From positions 856,825 to 920,824 of the forward strand of contig NZ_GG665866.1 of the NCBI RefSeq assembly GCF_000160115.1: a stretch of 64,000 bases of DNA, read 5' to 3'. The DNA comes from Shuttleworthella satelles DSM 14600 (GTDB lineage: Bacteria; Bacillota; Clostridia; Lachnospirales; Lachnospiraceae). A program made the translations under genes and the position numbers. The notes under the pieces were generated by a model. The model was not told where the DNA came from and did not search any database. It saw only the letters and a list, made by a program, of their open reading frames with translations. Within the stretch, counting starts at the first letter, position 1. Every line of letters begins with the position of its first letter. Shown here piece after piece: positions 10,153 to 19,232 of this stretch.

Positions 10153-11835
10153 CTATTGATCCCTCTTCTCTTTTGCGGCTGCGTCCCGCATCTGACGGGC
10201 ATTTTCCAGAACGCTTTCGCTGATCACATCCCCGGAAATCATGCGGGCAAGCTCCCTTACCGTCTCCTCCTCATCCAGCTGGCGGATTCCGGATACTGTC
10301 CTCCCGGCCTGCAGGGACTTTTCAATCAGAAAATGCCGGTCCGCCTCGGCGGCTATCAGCGGCAGGTGTGTGATGCAGATCACCTGCACCTCTCTTCCCA
10401 GGCGGCGCAGCTTACGGGCGACCGCCTGGGCCGTTTTCCCTGAGATACCGGCGTCCACCTCATCGAAAATCAGGCTGTCCACCAGGTCTTCTCTGGCTGC
10501 CAGTTCCGTCTTGATGACAAGCATAATACGGCTTAATTCTCCGCCCGAGGCCACCTGACTCAGTGGACGTGCCTCCTCTCCCGGGTTGGTGGAGATATAG
10601 AACTCCGCCTCGTCAATCCCTCCCGCCGTATAGGAGGATGTCTCTGTAAAGCGCATCTGAAAATTGGCGGAGAGAAAATTGAGGGACAAAAGGGCTTCTG
10701 ATACTCTGGCGCAGAGTTTTTTTGCCGCCTGCTTCCTCCGGGCCGAAACCTGTCTGGCCAGATCCAGATAGGCCTCCTCTGCCCTCTTTAGCCTCTTCTT
10801 CAGTTCCTCCTGATAGCGGTCATAATCCTGCAGCTTAAAAAGCTCTTTTTGCTTGTCTTCTAAAGCGGCCAGAATCTCCTCGATGCTTCTTCCGTACTTG
10901 GCCTTGAGGTCATTGATCAGATCAAGCCTCTGCTCAAGCTCATAGAATCTCTCCTCATCGAACGCCGCATCCTCCAAATGGGAATCAATCTCTCCTGAGA
11001 CATCCGAAATCAGAGACTCGACATCCATCAGGGCTGACAGATAGTCCCCGATTTTGCTGTCATAATCCTCCGCCTGGCGCAGGGAATGAATCGCCTGGGC
11101 GATCAGATCCCCGCAGGCGGACTCATCCGACAAAAGATGGCGGACCCGATCCAATTCCTCTGTGATCTTAGAGGCGTATTTCATCTTTCGATACTCCGCC
11201 TCCAGATTCAGGTCCTCTCCAATCGCAAGCTCCGCTTCCCTGATTTCCTCCACCTCATGCTCTAAAAAGGAGATCTCACGCAGGCGGGCGGACAGATCCA
11301 GGGAGGCCGAATCTGCCTCCTTCTTCAGATCGGCATAGGTCTGATAAGCCAGAGACAGATCCCCTTTCAGGCCGTCGAGCTCCTCTCCGGCAAAGGCGTC
11401 CAAAAGAGCCAGGTGTCTGCTCTTCTTCAGGAGTGTCTGCTGCTCATTCTGACCATAGACATCCAGGAAGGCCTCTCCGGCCCTCTTTAAGGTCTGGGCG
11501 GGCATGGTCTCCCCGTTGATCTTAGAGATGGTTCTGCCCGATGAAATGCGTCTTGAGAAGATGACCTGGTCGTCGTAGACGGGAATCTCAAGTTCAGCAA
11601 GGACCTGCCTCTGCGCCGGACTGGTCACGGCAAAGACAGCCTCTGCGAGCCCGTCTTCTTCGGGTCTGCGAAGGATCTCCCTGGAGGCCTTCTTACCCAG
11701 AGCGATCCCCAGGGCTCCCAGGATGATGGATTTCCCGGCCCCGGTCTCTCCGGTCAGGATATTCAGTCCCCCTCCGAAGTGAATTTCCTCCTCCTCGATC
11801 AGGGCCAGATTTTTGACATGCAGATCTAAAAGCAT
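10153..11835 (-). CDS. recN: DNA repair protein RecN
   Basis: SMC-like ATPase recruited to double-strand breaks, 560 residues. Walker A GETGAGKS is at 29-36; the signature ASGGELSRIMLVIK and Walker B LIFDEVDAGISGKTA are near the C-terminus, with a coiled coil between. AAAGGA precedes the ATG. It follows argR as in many Firmicutes and ends 1 bp before the topB start, so the two are likely co-translated. The spoIVB-spo0A genes that follow recN in spore formers are not here. Confidence 0.95.
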   Translation of the reverse strand: MLLDLHVKNLALIEEEEIHFGGGLNILTGETGAGKSIILGALGIALGKKASREILRRPEEDGLAEAVFAVTSPAQRQVLAELEIPVYDDQVIFSRRISSGRTISKINGETMPAQTLKRAGEAFLDVYGQNEQQTLLKKSRHLALLDAFAGEELDGLKGDLSLAYQTYADLKKEADSASLDLSARLREISFLEHEVEEIREAELAIGEDLNLEAEYRKMKYASKITEELDRVRHLLSDESACGDLIAQAIHSLRQAEDYDSKIGDYLSALMDVESLISDVSGEIDSHLEDAAFDEERFYELEQRLDLINDLKAKYGRSIEEILAALEDKQKELFKLQDYDRYQEELKKRLKRAEEAYLDLARQVSARRKQAAKKLCARVSEALLSLNFLSANFQMRFTETSSYTAGGIDEAEFYISTNPGEEARPLSQVASGGELSRIMLVIKTELAAREDLVDSLIFDEVDAGISGKTAQAVARKLRRLGREVQVICITHLPLIAAEADRHFLIEKSLQAGRTVSGIRQLDEEETVRELARMISGDVISESVLENARQMRDAAAKEKRDQ

Positions 11836-11846
11836 GTGTATCCTTT

Positions 11847-12065
11847 CTACTCTCTTCTCGTCCGCGTCATCTTAGCTGCCTTTTTTATCCGTATCATCGC
11901 GGCTGCCTTCCTCGCCCGCGTCATCTTTGCTTTTCTTCTCATCCCCACAATAGAAGGCTCGCTCACAGCACATCGATTGCTACAAATCTGATGCAAATCG
12001 GCGGAAGCAAAACCGGGCCTGTTAAAGCTCCCGGTCTCTCCCGTTAAGCCTTCCGGTCTCTCCCG
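11847..12065 (-). other. Open frame continuing argR past its stop, encoding a basic repeat tail
   Basis: After the argR TGA (12066-12068) the same frame stays open for 72 codons up to TAG at 11847-11849, filling the argR-recN gap. The last 31 codons can start at an ATG (11942) and are strongly basic, with three 9-residue repeats of the type RKAAAMIRI and KKAAKMTRT. No good ribosome site precedes that ATG. It may be a former argR tail, a stop-readthrough product, a small separate peptide, or non-coding repeat sequence. I do not claim it is expressed. Confidence 0.3.
11862..11942. repeat. 27-bp imperfect tandem repeat, three units
   Basis: Units start at 11862, 11889 and 11916. Each has the form CCGYRTCATC followed by a pyrimidine-rich part. 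The period equals nine codons. Confidence 0.85.
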
Positions 12066-12105
12066 TCAAGCCTCCCGGTCTCTCCTGGCTGCCGGACCGG
12101 TCTCT
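12021..12105. repeat. 22-bp tandem repeat across the argR stop codon
   Basis: Three close units at 12021, 12043 and 12065, and a degenerate fourth from 12087 whose core CCGGTCTCT keeps the 22-bp spacing (12031, 12053, 12075, 12097). The argR stop lies inside the third unit. The period is not a multiple of three. Confidence 0.9.
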
Positions 12106-12551
12106 TCTAAAACATGCCGAAGCCTGGTCATCAGGGCCGCTGTATCGTCAATACTGCGGACAGCGCACATGACGGTATCATCTCCCGCGATGCTTCCCAC
12201 AATCTCACCCAGCTGCATATTGTCCAGGGCGGCCGCCACGGCCATGGCCATCCCGGAGACCGTGCGGATGACCAGGATGTTCATGGCATTATCCATACTC
12301 AAAAAGCCGTCCCGAAAGATTCTCACATACTTCTCGCTCAGATCCTGCGGACTGCTCTGATAGGAGACGTAGACGAGGCGTCCGTCCGCCCTGGCCACCT
12401 TGGTCAGCTGCATCTCACGGATATCCCGGCTGACGGTGGCCTGCGTCACCTGATAACCGGCCCTTTTCAACTCTCTGGTCAACTCCTCCTGGGTCCCGAT
12501 CTCTCTGGTTACAATCAGATCCAGAATTTTTGCCTGTCTGTCCTGCTTCAC
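12066..12551 (-). CDS. argR: Arginine repressor
   Basis: Arginine-responsive hexameric repressor/activator of arginine metabolism, 161 residues. The N-terminal winged helix has the typical TQEELTRELKRAGYQVTQATVSRDIREMQL; the C-terminal domain has GTVAGDDT-like IAGDDTVMCAVRS for arginine binding. Translation starts at GTG (12551), 7 nt after GAGGAG. The last dozen residues, GPAARRDREA, are encoded by a 22-bp tandem repeat and are not conserved in the family. It lies between nadK and recN as in many Clostridia. Confidence 0.93.
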   Translation of the reverse strand: MKQDRQAKILDLIVTREIGTQEELTRELKRAGYQVTQATVSRDIREMQLTKVARADGRLVYVSYQSSPQDLSEKYVRIFRDGFLSMDNAMNILVIRTVSGMAMAVAAALDNMQLGEIVGSIAGDDTVMCAVRSIDDTAALMTRLRHVLEETGPAARRDREA

Positions 12552-12569
12552 TGCTCGCTCCTCGTCTGT

Positions 12570-13418
12570 CTAATTGGACTGCATTTTGTTGCGGATACGC
12601 TCTAAGAAGTTCATCTTAGAGAGCTTCATCATCTTGATCTCCTCCCTGGACCGGTAGACCACAAGCTCTTCCCCGGGGACCAGCTGTCTTCTGTGATTGC
12701 CGTCGAAGGAGACCTCCGCGACCGGCTCGTCGCCCTCTCTTCTGGCCGTCAGTTTTACTGAGATGATATCATTGGGATCTAAGACAATAGACCTGGAATT
12801 TAAGGTGTGGGGATTGATGGGGGTCAAAAGAATCAACCTGGTCTTGGGATCGACAATCGGTCCCTTGGCCGATAGATTATAGGCCGTAGACCCGGTCGGC
12901 GTCGCGAATATCATACCGTCGCAGTGGTAGGTATAGAGGGGCTGCCCGTTGACATAGACCGTCAAACACAGGATCTCCATAGGCCGCCTTGAGACGATCA
13001 CAACGTCGTTTAGCGCGACGGATTCCTGGTCCGGTTTTTTCTGCGCGTCATATACCATGCCCGCCAGAAGCATCCGGCTCTCAATCTCATACCTGTCCTC
13101 CATGAGCAGGTCGATGGCCTCGTCAACGCCGTCGGGATCCAGATCGCAGAGATAGCCCAGGTGTCCCCCGTTGATTCCGATTAGAGGGACCCCGCTGCCC
13201 AAAGTATTCTGCGCCGCCCGGATCATGGTTCCGTCTCCGCCCAGAGTCAGGATCCCGTCCGTATTCTCCGGAACCGGGATAGATCCCGGGTTCGTGGAAT
13301 CCTGGGGATTCTCCAGACAGATCAGACTCCCTCCCCTGGACGCAATCACCGCCTTTAACCTGTCAATCCAGTCCCGGCTGACCTCCATATTTCTTGTGAC
13401 AAGTAAGAAGTTCTTCAT
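12570..13418 (-). CDS. nadK: NAD kinase
   Basis: ATP-dependent phosphorylation of NAD to NADP, 282 residues. The GGDGT motif (LTLGGDGTMIRAA) and the NDVV and TPTGSTAYNLSAKGPI segments of the family are present. GGAGG precedes the ATG. It lies 28 bp after tlyA and 18 bp before argR, in the middle of a long minus-strand unit. Confidence 0.94.
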   Translation of the reverse strand: MKNFLLVTRNMEVSRDWIDRLKAVIASRGGSLICLENPQDSTNPGSIPVPENTDGILTLGGDGTMIRAAQNTLGSGVPLIGINGGHLGYLCDLDPDGVDEAIDLLMEDRYEIESRMLLAGMVYDAQKKPDQESVALNDVVIVSRRPMEILCLTVYVNGQPLYTYHCDGMIFATPTGSTAYNLSAKGPIVDPKTRLILLTPINPHTLNSRSIVLDPNDIISVKLTARREGDEPVAEVSFDGNHRRQLVPGEELVVYRSREEIKMMKLSKMNFLERIRNKMQSN

Positions 13419-13445
13419 GGATAAAATCCTCCGGTCTCTATCTAC

Positions 13446-14255
13446 TCACCGGTCCAGCTCTTCATGCGCCTGCTTCACGACAGTCTCGGGATCCACAGGC
13501 GGCAGCTCCTCCGCGAAAGAATCCGCGGACTTTTTCAGGTAAATCAGGTACTCGATATTCCCCTCCGGCCCCTTGATGGGCGAGTAATCCAGTCCAAGCA
13601 CAGCAAAGGCATTCTCCCCCGCGTAAGAGATGACCGATTCGATCACCTCCCTGTGAACCCCGGGATCCCGGACAACGCCCCTTTTGCCCACCTTATCTCT
13701 TCCGGCCTCAAACTGCGGCTTGATCAGGCAGACCATCTCTCCTCCCTCGGCCAAGAGCGGATTGACGGCTGGCAGGACCTTGCTCAGCGAGATAAAGGAG
13801 ACGTCGCAGGAGGCGAAATCCAAAGGCTGGCCGATCTCCTCTGCCGTCACATAGCGGATATTCGTCTTCTCCATACAGACGACCCGCTCGTCCTGGCGGA
13901 GCTTCCAGGCCAGCTGTCCATAGCCGACGTCGACCGCAAAGACCTTGTCGGCTCCATTTTGCAGCATGCAATCGGTAAAGCCGCCGGTAGAAGCCCCGAT
14001 ATCCATGCAGACCTTTCCCCTAAGAGAAATGGGAAAACTTGCCATGGCCCGCTCCAGCTTCAGGCCGCCTCTGCTGACATAGGCCAGGACTTTGCCGTGA
14101 ATCTCAATATCCGCATCCGTCTTCACCTGGGTTCCCGCCTTGTCTTCCCTCTCCTGGTTGACAAAGACATTCCCCTCCATAATCATCGTCCTGGCCTTCT
14201 CGCGTGAGGGAGCCAGTCCGCGTTTTACCATAAGAACATCCAGTCTTTCCTTCAA
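13446..14255 (-). CDS. tlyA: TlyA family rRNA 2'-O-methyltransferase
   Basis: S4 RNA-binding domain at about 1-65 (RLDVLMVKRGLAPSREKART) joined to an FtsJ-type methyltransferase domain with the SAM motif CMDIGASTGGFTDCMLQ. Family members methylate 2'-hydroxyls of cytidines in 16S and 23S rRNA and were once called hemolysin A. The 269-residue length is usual. It starts 3 bp after the dxs stop, so translation is coupled. Confidence 0.92.
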   Translation of the reverse strand: MKERLDVLMVKRGLAPSREKARTMIMEGNVFVNQEREDKAGTQVKTDADIEIHGKVLAYVSRGGLKLERAMASFPISLRGKVCMDIGASTGGFTDCMLQNGADKVFAVDVGYGQLAWKLRQDERVVCMEKTNIRYVTAEEIGQPLDFASCDVSFISLSKVLPAVNPLLAEGGEMVCLIKPQFEAGRDKVGKRGVVRDPGVHREVIESVISYAGENAFAVLGLDYSPIKGPEGNIEYLIYLKKSADSFAEELPPVDPETVVKQAHEELDR

Positions 14256-14258
14256 GGC

Positions 14259-16139
14259 TCACTCCTCACTCGATAACAGGGAAATAATTTTCCGGGAGAT
14301 CTTTTCGGCTGTCAGACCCTCCTCCTCCATCAAAGCCTCCACTGACCCGTGCGGGATGAAGTGATCCGCGAAGCCGACCAAAAAGGTCTTCCCCCTATAG
14401 CCGATTTCCTTCAGACAGATCTCAACATGCTCCCCGAAACCGCCTGCCAGGACATTCTCCTCCATGGGGACAACCAGATCGACCCGGTTGGCGTAGTCGG
14501 CCAGGATCGCTTCATCAACCGGCTTGGCAAAGCGCATATTGACCAGGGCGACATCATACCCCGCCTGAAGGAGCAATTCTCTTAAGCGAAGCGCGCGCTC
14601 CACCATAGACCCGATCGGGGCCAGAAGGATCATCTTTGTCCCTCTGCCGCGCAGGGGATAAATTTCCTCCGCCCGGCCCCTTTGAATCGGTTCCCGAAAC
14701 TCCCTCAGTCCATCGAAAGCCGCCCCCCTGGGATAGCGAATCGCCACCGGCCCCTCTGTGTCAATAGCCCATTTGAGCATATCCGAAAGCTCCCACTTAT
14801 TCTTGGGCGCCAGAATCACCATGTTGGGGATCAAAGAGAGATAGGAGAGGTCAAAGATTCCCTGATGCGTCTCTCCGTCCGGTCCGACCAGACCGGCCCT
14901 GTCAATCGCGAAAATCACATGCAGCTTCTGAATGGCGACATCGTGCAGAATCTGGTCAAAAGCCCTCTGCAGGAAAGAGGAATAGACGGCGAAAACCGGA
15001 ATCAGCCCCTGGCTGGCAAGTCCCGCCGCGAAGGTCACCGCGTGCTGCTCCGCAATTCCCACATCGAAAAATCGGCCGGGATAACGGTTATGAAAGCGAA
15101 CCAGACCGGTCCCCGTCTCCATCGCCGCTGTCAGCGCCAGAAGACGATCATTGCGCCCCCCCATCTTGCGCATCACTGTGGAGAAGACATCCGTGTAGGT
15201 CGTCGCCGGATTCTTCAGGGGCAGACCCGTCGCCATATCATAGGGCGCTGTCCCGTGGAACTTGGCCGGGTGACGCTCCGCCGGGGCGAAGCCCCTTCCC
15301 TTGGTCGTGAGCACATGGACAATCACAGGCCCCTCGATTTTGGTGGCCTCCAGGAAAATCTGCCGCATCCCCTCGATATCACTTCCGTCGATCGGTCCCA
15401 GATACATAATCCCCATCTGCTCAAACATCATCCCGGGAATAACCAGCTGCTTAATTCCCTCCTTGGTCTTGCGCATCCGGTCTACAATCCGATTGCCGTA
15501 GACCGGGATCTTTTCCAGAGAGCTCTGCATGCCGGACTTGAAATTCTTGTAGTTTTCCGAGGTCCTCATCCTGGCCAGGTTCATGGACAGGCCGCCCACA
15601 TTGCGGGAAATGGACATGTTATTGTCATTTAAAATAATGACAAAGTTCTTCTTGAATTCGGCCGCGTTGTTCAGGGCCTCGTAGACCATGCCCCCTGTCA
15701 TGGCCCCATCGCCGATCACAGAGAAAATCTTATAGTCCTCCCCCTTTAACTCTCTGGCCACAGCCAGTCCCAGACCGGCGGAAATAGAGGTTGAAGAATG
15801 GCCTGTCCCGAAGATATCGCAGTCGCTCTCCTCCCGCTTCGGAAATCCGGCCAGTCCTCCCATGGCGCGCAGTCTGTCAAAATCTCCCTTGCGTCCGGTC
15901 AGGATCTTATGCGTGTAGGACTGGTGCCCTACGTCCCAGACAATCTGATCTCTCGGCAAATCACAGATCGAGTGCAGGGCGATCGTCAATTCCACCACGC
16001 CCAGATTCGAGGCCAAATGTCCTCCCGTCACAGATAACTTCTCAATCAGGAAGGAGCGAATCTCCCGCGCCAGTTTTTCCCTCTCGAACGCGTCCAGTTT
16101 ATGCACGTCGTTCGGGCCCTGTATTCGATCAAGAACCAT
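14259..16139 (-). CDS. dxs: 1-deoxy-D-xylulose-5-phosphate synthase
   Basis: First enzyme of the MEP isoprenoid route; condenses pyruvate and glyceraldehyde 3-phosphate using thiamine diphosphate. The 626-residue protein has the TPP motif GDGAMTGGMVYEALNNA and ILNDNNMSIS, the transketolase pyrimidine domain (VDVGIAEQHAVTFAAGLA) and the C-terminal domain. AGAGGG precedes the ATG. It lies downstream of ispA, so early and late isoprenoid steps share one operon. Confidence 0.96.
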   Translation of the reverse strand: MVLDRIQGPNDVHKLDAFEREKLAREIRSFLIEKLSVTGGHLASNLGVVELTIALHSICDLPRDQIVWDVGHQSYTHKILTGRKGDFDRLRAMGGLAGFPKREESDCDIFGTGHSSTSISAGLGLAVARELKGEDYKIFSVIGDGAMTGGMVYEALNNAAEFKKNFVIILNDNNMSISRNVGGLSMNLARMRTSENYKNFKSGMQSSLEKIPVYGNRIVDRMRKTKEGIKQLVIPGMMFEQMGIMYLGPIDGSDIEGMRQIFLEATKIEGPVIVHVLTTKGRGFAPAERHPAKFHGTAPYDMATGLPLKNPATTYTDVFSTVMRKMGGRNDRLLALTAAMETGTGLVRFHNRYPGRFFDVGIAEQHAVTFAAGLASQGLIPVFAVYSSFLQRAFDQILHDVAIQKLHVIFAIDRAGLVGPDGETHQGIFDLSYLSLIPNMVILAPKNKWELSDMLKWAIDTEGPVAIRYPRGAAFDGLREFREPIQRGRAEEIYPLRGRGTKMILLAPIGSMVERALRLRELLLQAGYDVALVNMRFAKPVDEAILADYANRVDLVVPMEENVLAGGFGEHVEICLKEIGYRGKTFLVGFADHFIPHGSVEALMEEEGLTAEKISRKIISLLSSEE

Positions 16140-16176
16140 AGTATCCCTCTGCCTTCGATCCGGCGATCACATCTCG

Positions 16177-17094
16177 CTACCTGTTGCGCCTGGCCAGATA
16201 AGCGACCAGCTCCATGAGAAAGTCATTTTTCCTGGGGAGAGAGGCAAGATTCTCAAGAGCCTCTCTTGTCAGGCTCTCCGCGTCCCTGCGGGCCCCCTCC
16301 AGACCGGCGAAGGTCACATAGGTGACCTTGTGGTTTCGCTCATCGCTTCCCACAGGCTTGCCGATGGTCTTCTCATCTCCGGTGATGTCCAAAATGTCAT
16401 CTTCAATCTGAAAGGCCAGCCCGATCTTGGCAGCCGCCTGCTCCACGGTCAGCAGCTGACTCTCATCTGCGCCGCCCAAAAGAGCCCCAATGCACATGGC
16501 GGCCTCGATCAGCGCCCCGGTCTTCAGCTCATGAATGAAATCCAGCCGGTGCTTGTCCATCCCCTGGATGTGCTCCGACTCCACGTCAACGACCTGGCCG
16601 CCAATCATTCCGTAAATCCCCGCCTTTCTGGCCAGAAGAATCAGAGACTTGTGAACAGCCGGATTTGTCCCGTCTGTCTCAAGAGACTGAAGCGCCGTCT
16701 CAAAGGCGTAATTGAGCAGGGCGTCGCCCGCCAGAACTCCCATGGCCTCTCCAAAGCGGGCGTGCGTTGTTGGCTTCCCCCGGCGCAAGAGATCATTGTC
16801 CATAGCCGGCAGATCGTCATGGACCAGGGAATAGGCGTGTATCATCTCAATTGCCGCCATAAAGAAGGGCAGCGCCTGGGGGCTTGTCTGATCAAAGCAG
16901 GCGGCGCATTCTCTCATGAGAATGGGACGCAGTCGCTTACCCGGGCTCATAAGGGCGTAGGACATCGCCTCCATGATTGTCTTCTGATAGCCCTCTTCCC
17001 GGGGCAAAAAGCGTCGGATGATCCCCTCCGCCTCCAGAGTCCGCTCTTCCAGTTCCCTACGAACATCCATATCTCGCACCGCTTTCTGCGTCAT
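16177..17094 (-). CDS. ispA: Polyprenyl (farnesyl) diphosphate synthase
   Basis: Trans-prenyltransferase, 305 residues. The two aspartate-rich motifs are DDLPAMDNDLLRRG and DDILDITGDE, which bind the diphosphates through magnesium. Gene order (xseB-ispA-dxs) and length indicate the farnesyl diphosphate synthase, though a geranylgeranyl product cannot be excluded. Its ATG overlaps the xseB TGA (ATGA). Confidence 0.92.
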   Translation of the reverse strand: MTQKAVRDMDVRRELEERTLEAEGIIRRFLPREEGYQKTIMEAMSYALMSPGKRLRPILMRECAACFDQTSPQALPFFMAAIEMIHAYSLVHDDLPAMDNDLLRRGKPTTHARFGEAMGVLAGDALLNYAFETALQSLETDGTNPAVHKSLILLARKAGIYGMIGGQVVDVESEHIQGMDKHRLDFIHELKTGALIEAAMCIGALLGGADESQLLTVEQAAAKIGLAFQIEDDILDITGDEKTIGKPVGSDERNHKVTYVTFAGLEGARRDAESLTREALENLASLPRKNDFLMELVAYLARRNR

Positions 17095-17327
17095 TTTGAC
17101 AGGGTCAGATCACTGGTCTGCCCCTGAGCGTCCAGAATCTGTACCTTCCGGTCGACGGCGTCAATCTTGTCGTTAATCGCCTTGATTACCAGGGTTCCCT
17201 CCTGATAGGCCGCAAAAGAATCCTCCAGACTGCTGTCCTTATTCTCCAGTCTGGCCAGGACCTGATCCAGATAGTCAAATGACTCCTCAATCGACAGGTC
17301 CTCCCATGTCTTTTTTTCTTCTGTCAT
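17091..17327 (-). CDS. xseB: Exodeoxyribonuclease VII small subunit
   Basis: The 78-residue protein has the family core WEDLSIEESFDYLDQVLARLE and a C-terminal helix. Several copies bind one XseA to form the single-strand exonuclease. It lies 18 bp after xseA and overlaps ispA by 4 bp. Confidence 0.93.
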   Translation of the reverse strand: MTEEKKTWEDLSIEESFDYLDQVLARLENKDSSLEDSFAAYQEGTLVIKAINDKIDAVDRKVQILDAQGQTSDLTLSK

Positions 17328-17345
17328 TCTTCCTCCCCGGGCATA

Positions 17346-18638
17346 TCAGCCCTTGAAACCGTCCTTTTTCAGAGAAATTCCGGACACCTCTGCGTCCAGC
17401 TGCCCTCTGTGCAGATAGATGTGGATAAAATCACCCACCTTAAGCTTCCCTGCGTCTTCAACCCGTCTTCCCGCCTTATCCTGCACATAGGAGAAGCCGG
17501 AGGCCAGCTTTCTGACCGGCGACAATCCGTCCAGCCGTTCCACCGCGACCGCTAAGAGCTGCTTCTTCTGCTCCAATCTTCGGTCCATATCCTGACAAAG
17601 ACGCTGCCTTGCCCGCAGGACCTCTTCCCTCATCAGAGAAATTCGCCTGCTGGGATGAGCCTGGTCCAGTCGATGTCTGGCCCCGTCCAGACGCCCTCTT
17701 AAATTTCGGATCATCTCCTGCGGAGAAGCCGTTTCCAACCGGTGCTCGATGTCGGCCAGACGATTTCTGAATGTATTGAGCCGGTACTGCATGGCGGATG
17801 CCATACGCTCTCTTTTCGAGCGCAGGTCTTTTTGCAGGCTCGCGTAGTCAAAAACAGCCAGTTCCGCTGCGGCCGACGGCGTCGGCGCTCTCAGATCCGC
17901 CACAAAATCGGCGATCGTGGTGTCTGTCTCATGTCCGACCGCGGAGATCAGCGGGGTCCTGCAGTCAAAAATCGCCCTGGCCACAGACTCCTCGTTAAAG
18001 GCCCAGAGGTCTTCCATAGAGCCTCCGCCGCGGCCGACAACCAGAAGATCCATCCCCATGGCGTCCAGGGTCTGAATTCCCCTGACAATGGAGGCAACCG
18101 CCTTCTCTCCCTGTACCAGGGCAGGGTAGAGGACGATTTCAATGCCCGGATACCTTCTCTTGGAGACCTGAATGATATCGCGGATAGCTGCCCCCGTGGG
18201 AGCGGTCACGATACCGATTTTAGTCGCGTATCTGGGGATTTGCTTCTTATAGGAGGCGTCGAACATCCCCATCTCAGACAGCTGCTTCTTGAGGGCCTCG
18301 AAGCGCACATAGAGATCTCCCAGTCCCTCCTTTTCAATCTGAGAGGCGATCAGCTTATAGGAGCCCCCCTTCTCATAGACCTGAACCGTCCCGCTGACAA
18401 CGACCTGATCTCCCTCCCGCATGGCAAAGGTCAGACCGGAGGCTCGCTGACTCCTCCACATAGCCGCGCCTAAGACACCGGAACTGTCCTTGAGACTGAA
18501 ATAAATATGTCCCGACTTGTGATAGATCAGATTGGACACCTCACCCTTGACACGGATCCGGCGCAGGAGGAAATCCTCCTGAAAGAGGCCCGCGATATAG
18601 TGATTAACTTGTCCGACAGTATAGGTTTGACCGCTCAT
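17346..18638 (-). CDS. xseA: Exodeoxyribonuclease VII large subunit
   Basis: Catalytic subunit of exonuclease VII, 430 residues. The N-terminal OB fold (TVGQVNHYIAGLFQEDFLLRRI) is followed by the catalytic region with IGIVTAPTGAAIRD, GRGGGSMEDLWAFNEE and SAVGHETDTTIADFVAD. The C-terminal part is coiled coil. Its ATG overlaps the nusB stop by 4 bp. Confidence 0.95.
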   Translation of the reverse strand: MSGQTYTVGQVNHYIAGLFQEDFLLRRIRVKGEVSNLIYHKSGHIYFSLKDSSGVLGAAMWRSQRASGLTFAMREGDQVVVSGTVQVYEKGGSYKLIASQIEKEGLGDLYVRFEALKKQLSEMGMFDASYKKQIPRYATKIGIVTAPTGAAIRDIIQVSKRRYPGIEIVLYPALVQGEKAVASIVRGIQTLDAMGMDLLVVGRGGGSMEDLWAFNEESVARAIFDCRTPLISAVGHETDTTIADFVADLRAPTPSAAAELAVFDYASLQKDLRSKRERMASAMQYRLNTFRNRLADIEHRLETASPQEMIRNLRGRLDGARHRLDQAHPSRRISLMREEVLRARQRLCQDMDRRLEQKKQLLAVAVERLDGLSPVRKLASGFSYVQDKAGRRVEDAGKLKVGDFIHIYLHRGQLDAEVSGISLKKDGFKG

Positions 18639-19093
18639 GAGATTTTTGCCAGAACCCCGTTGACGAAAGCGGGGGATTTATCCGTTCCATAGCGCTTTGC
18701 CAGTTCGACCGCCTCGTTGATGGCGATGCCGGAGGGCAAATTTTCAAACTTCATTTCATAGACCGCCAGCCGAAGCAGAGTCAGGTCCACCTTGGTCAGG
18801 CGGCTCAGCTTCCAGCCCTCAGAGGACTCCTCGATGATCCGGTCAATCTCCGGCAAGTGTCCGGCCGCGCCCAGGCATTTTGCCGTGATCTCCGGCCAGG
18901 ACGCCTGGTCCAGCCGGATGACGGCCTTCTGATCCTCCTCCTCGGTCAAATCGTCTATTTCAAGCTCGGTATGATCGGTGAAGTAGAGATTCAGCTGATC
19001 CTGCATCTGATCTGCCGGGCAGAAATTAAGGACAAAGAGAATGCGAAATGCGGTTTCACGAATCTGACGCCTTATCATGGTCTTCTTCTCCAT
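18635..19093 (-). CDS. nusB: Transcription antitermination protein NusB
   Basis: All-helical RNA-binding protein that works with NusE/S10 in rRNA antitermination, 152 residues. The C-terminal SRLTKVDLTLLRLAVYEMKF and GIAINEAVELAKRYGTDKSPAFVNGVL are the family signature. An ATG five codons inside is a possible alternative start. It is first gene of the unit that runs to recN; an intrinsic terminator separates it from the Asp23 gene upstream. Confidence 0.93.
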   Translation of the reverse strand: MEKKTMIRRQIRETAFRILFVLNFCPADQMQDQLNLYFTDHTELEIDDLTEEEDQKAVIRLDQASWPEITAKCLGAAGHLPEIDRIIEESSEGWKLSRLTKVDLTLLRLAVYEMKFENLPSGIAINEAVELAKRYGTDKSPAFVNGVLAKIS

Positions 19094-19161
19094 CTTCTGA
19101 CTCTGGTGCCGCGCGGCCCATCCCTCCTCTGAGAGAAAAGCCGCGGGTCAATCCCTCTACA

Positions 19162-19194
19162 ACAAAGAAAAAGGTGTCTGCTGTACAGACACCT
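19162..19194 (-). terminator. Intrinsic terminator after the Asp23-family gene
   Basis: AGGTGTCTG and CAGACACCT (19172-19180, 19186-19194) form a perfect 9-bp stem; on the minus strand it is followed by TTTTTCTTTG. It separates the Asp23 gene from nusB. Confidence 0.85.
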
Positions 19195-19232
19195 GAATGA
19201 TACAACAGATAGATTGTCTGTCCCTATCCCGC

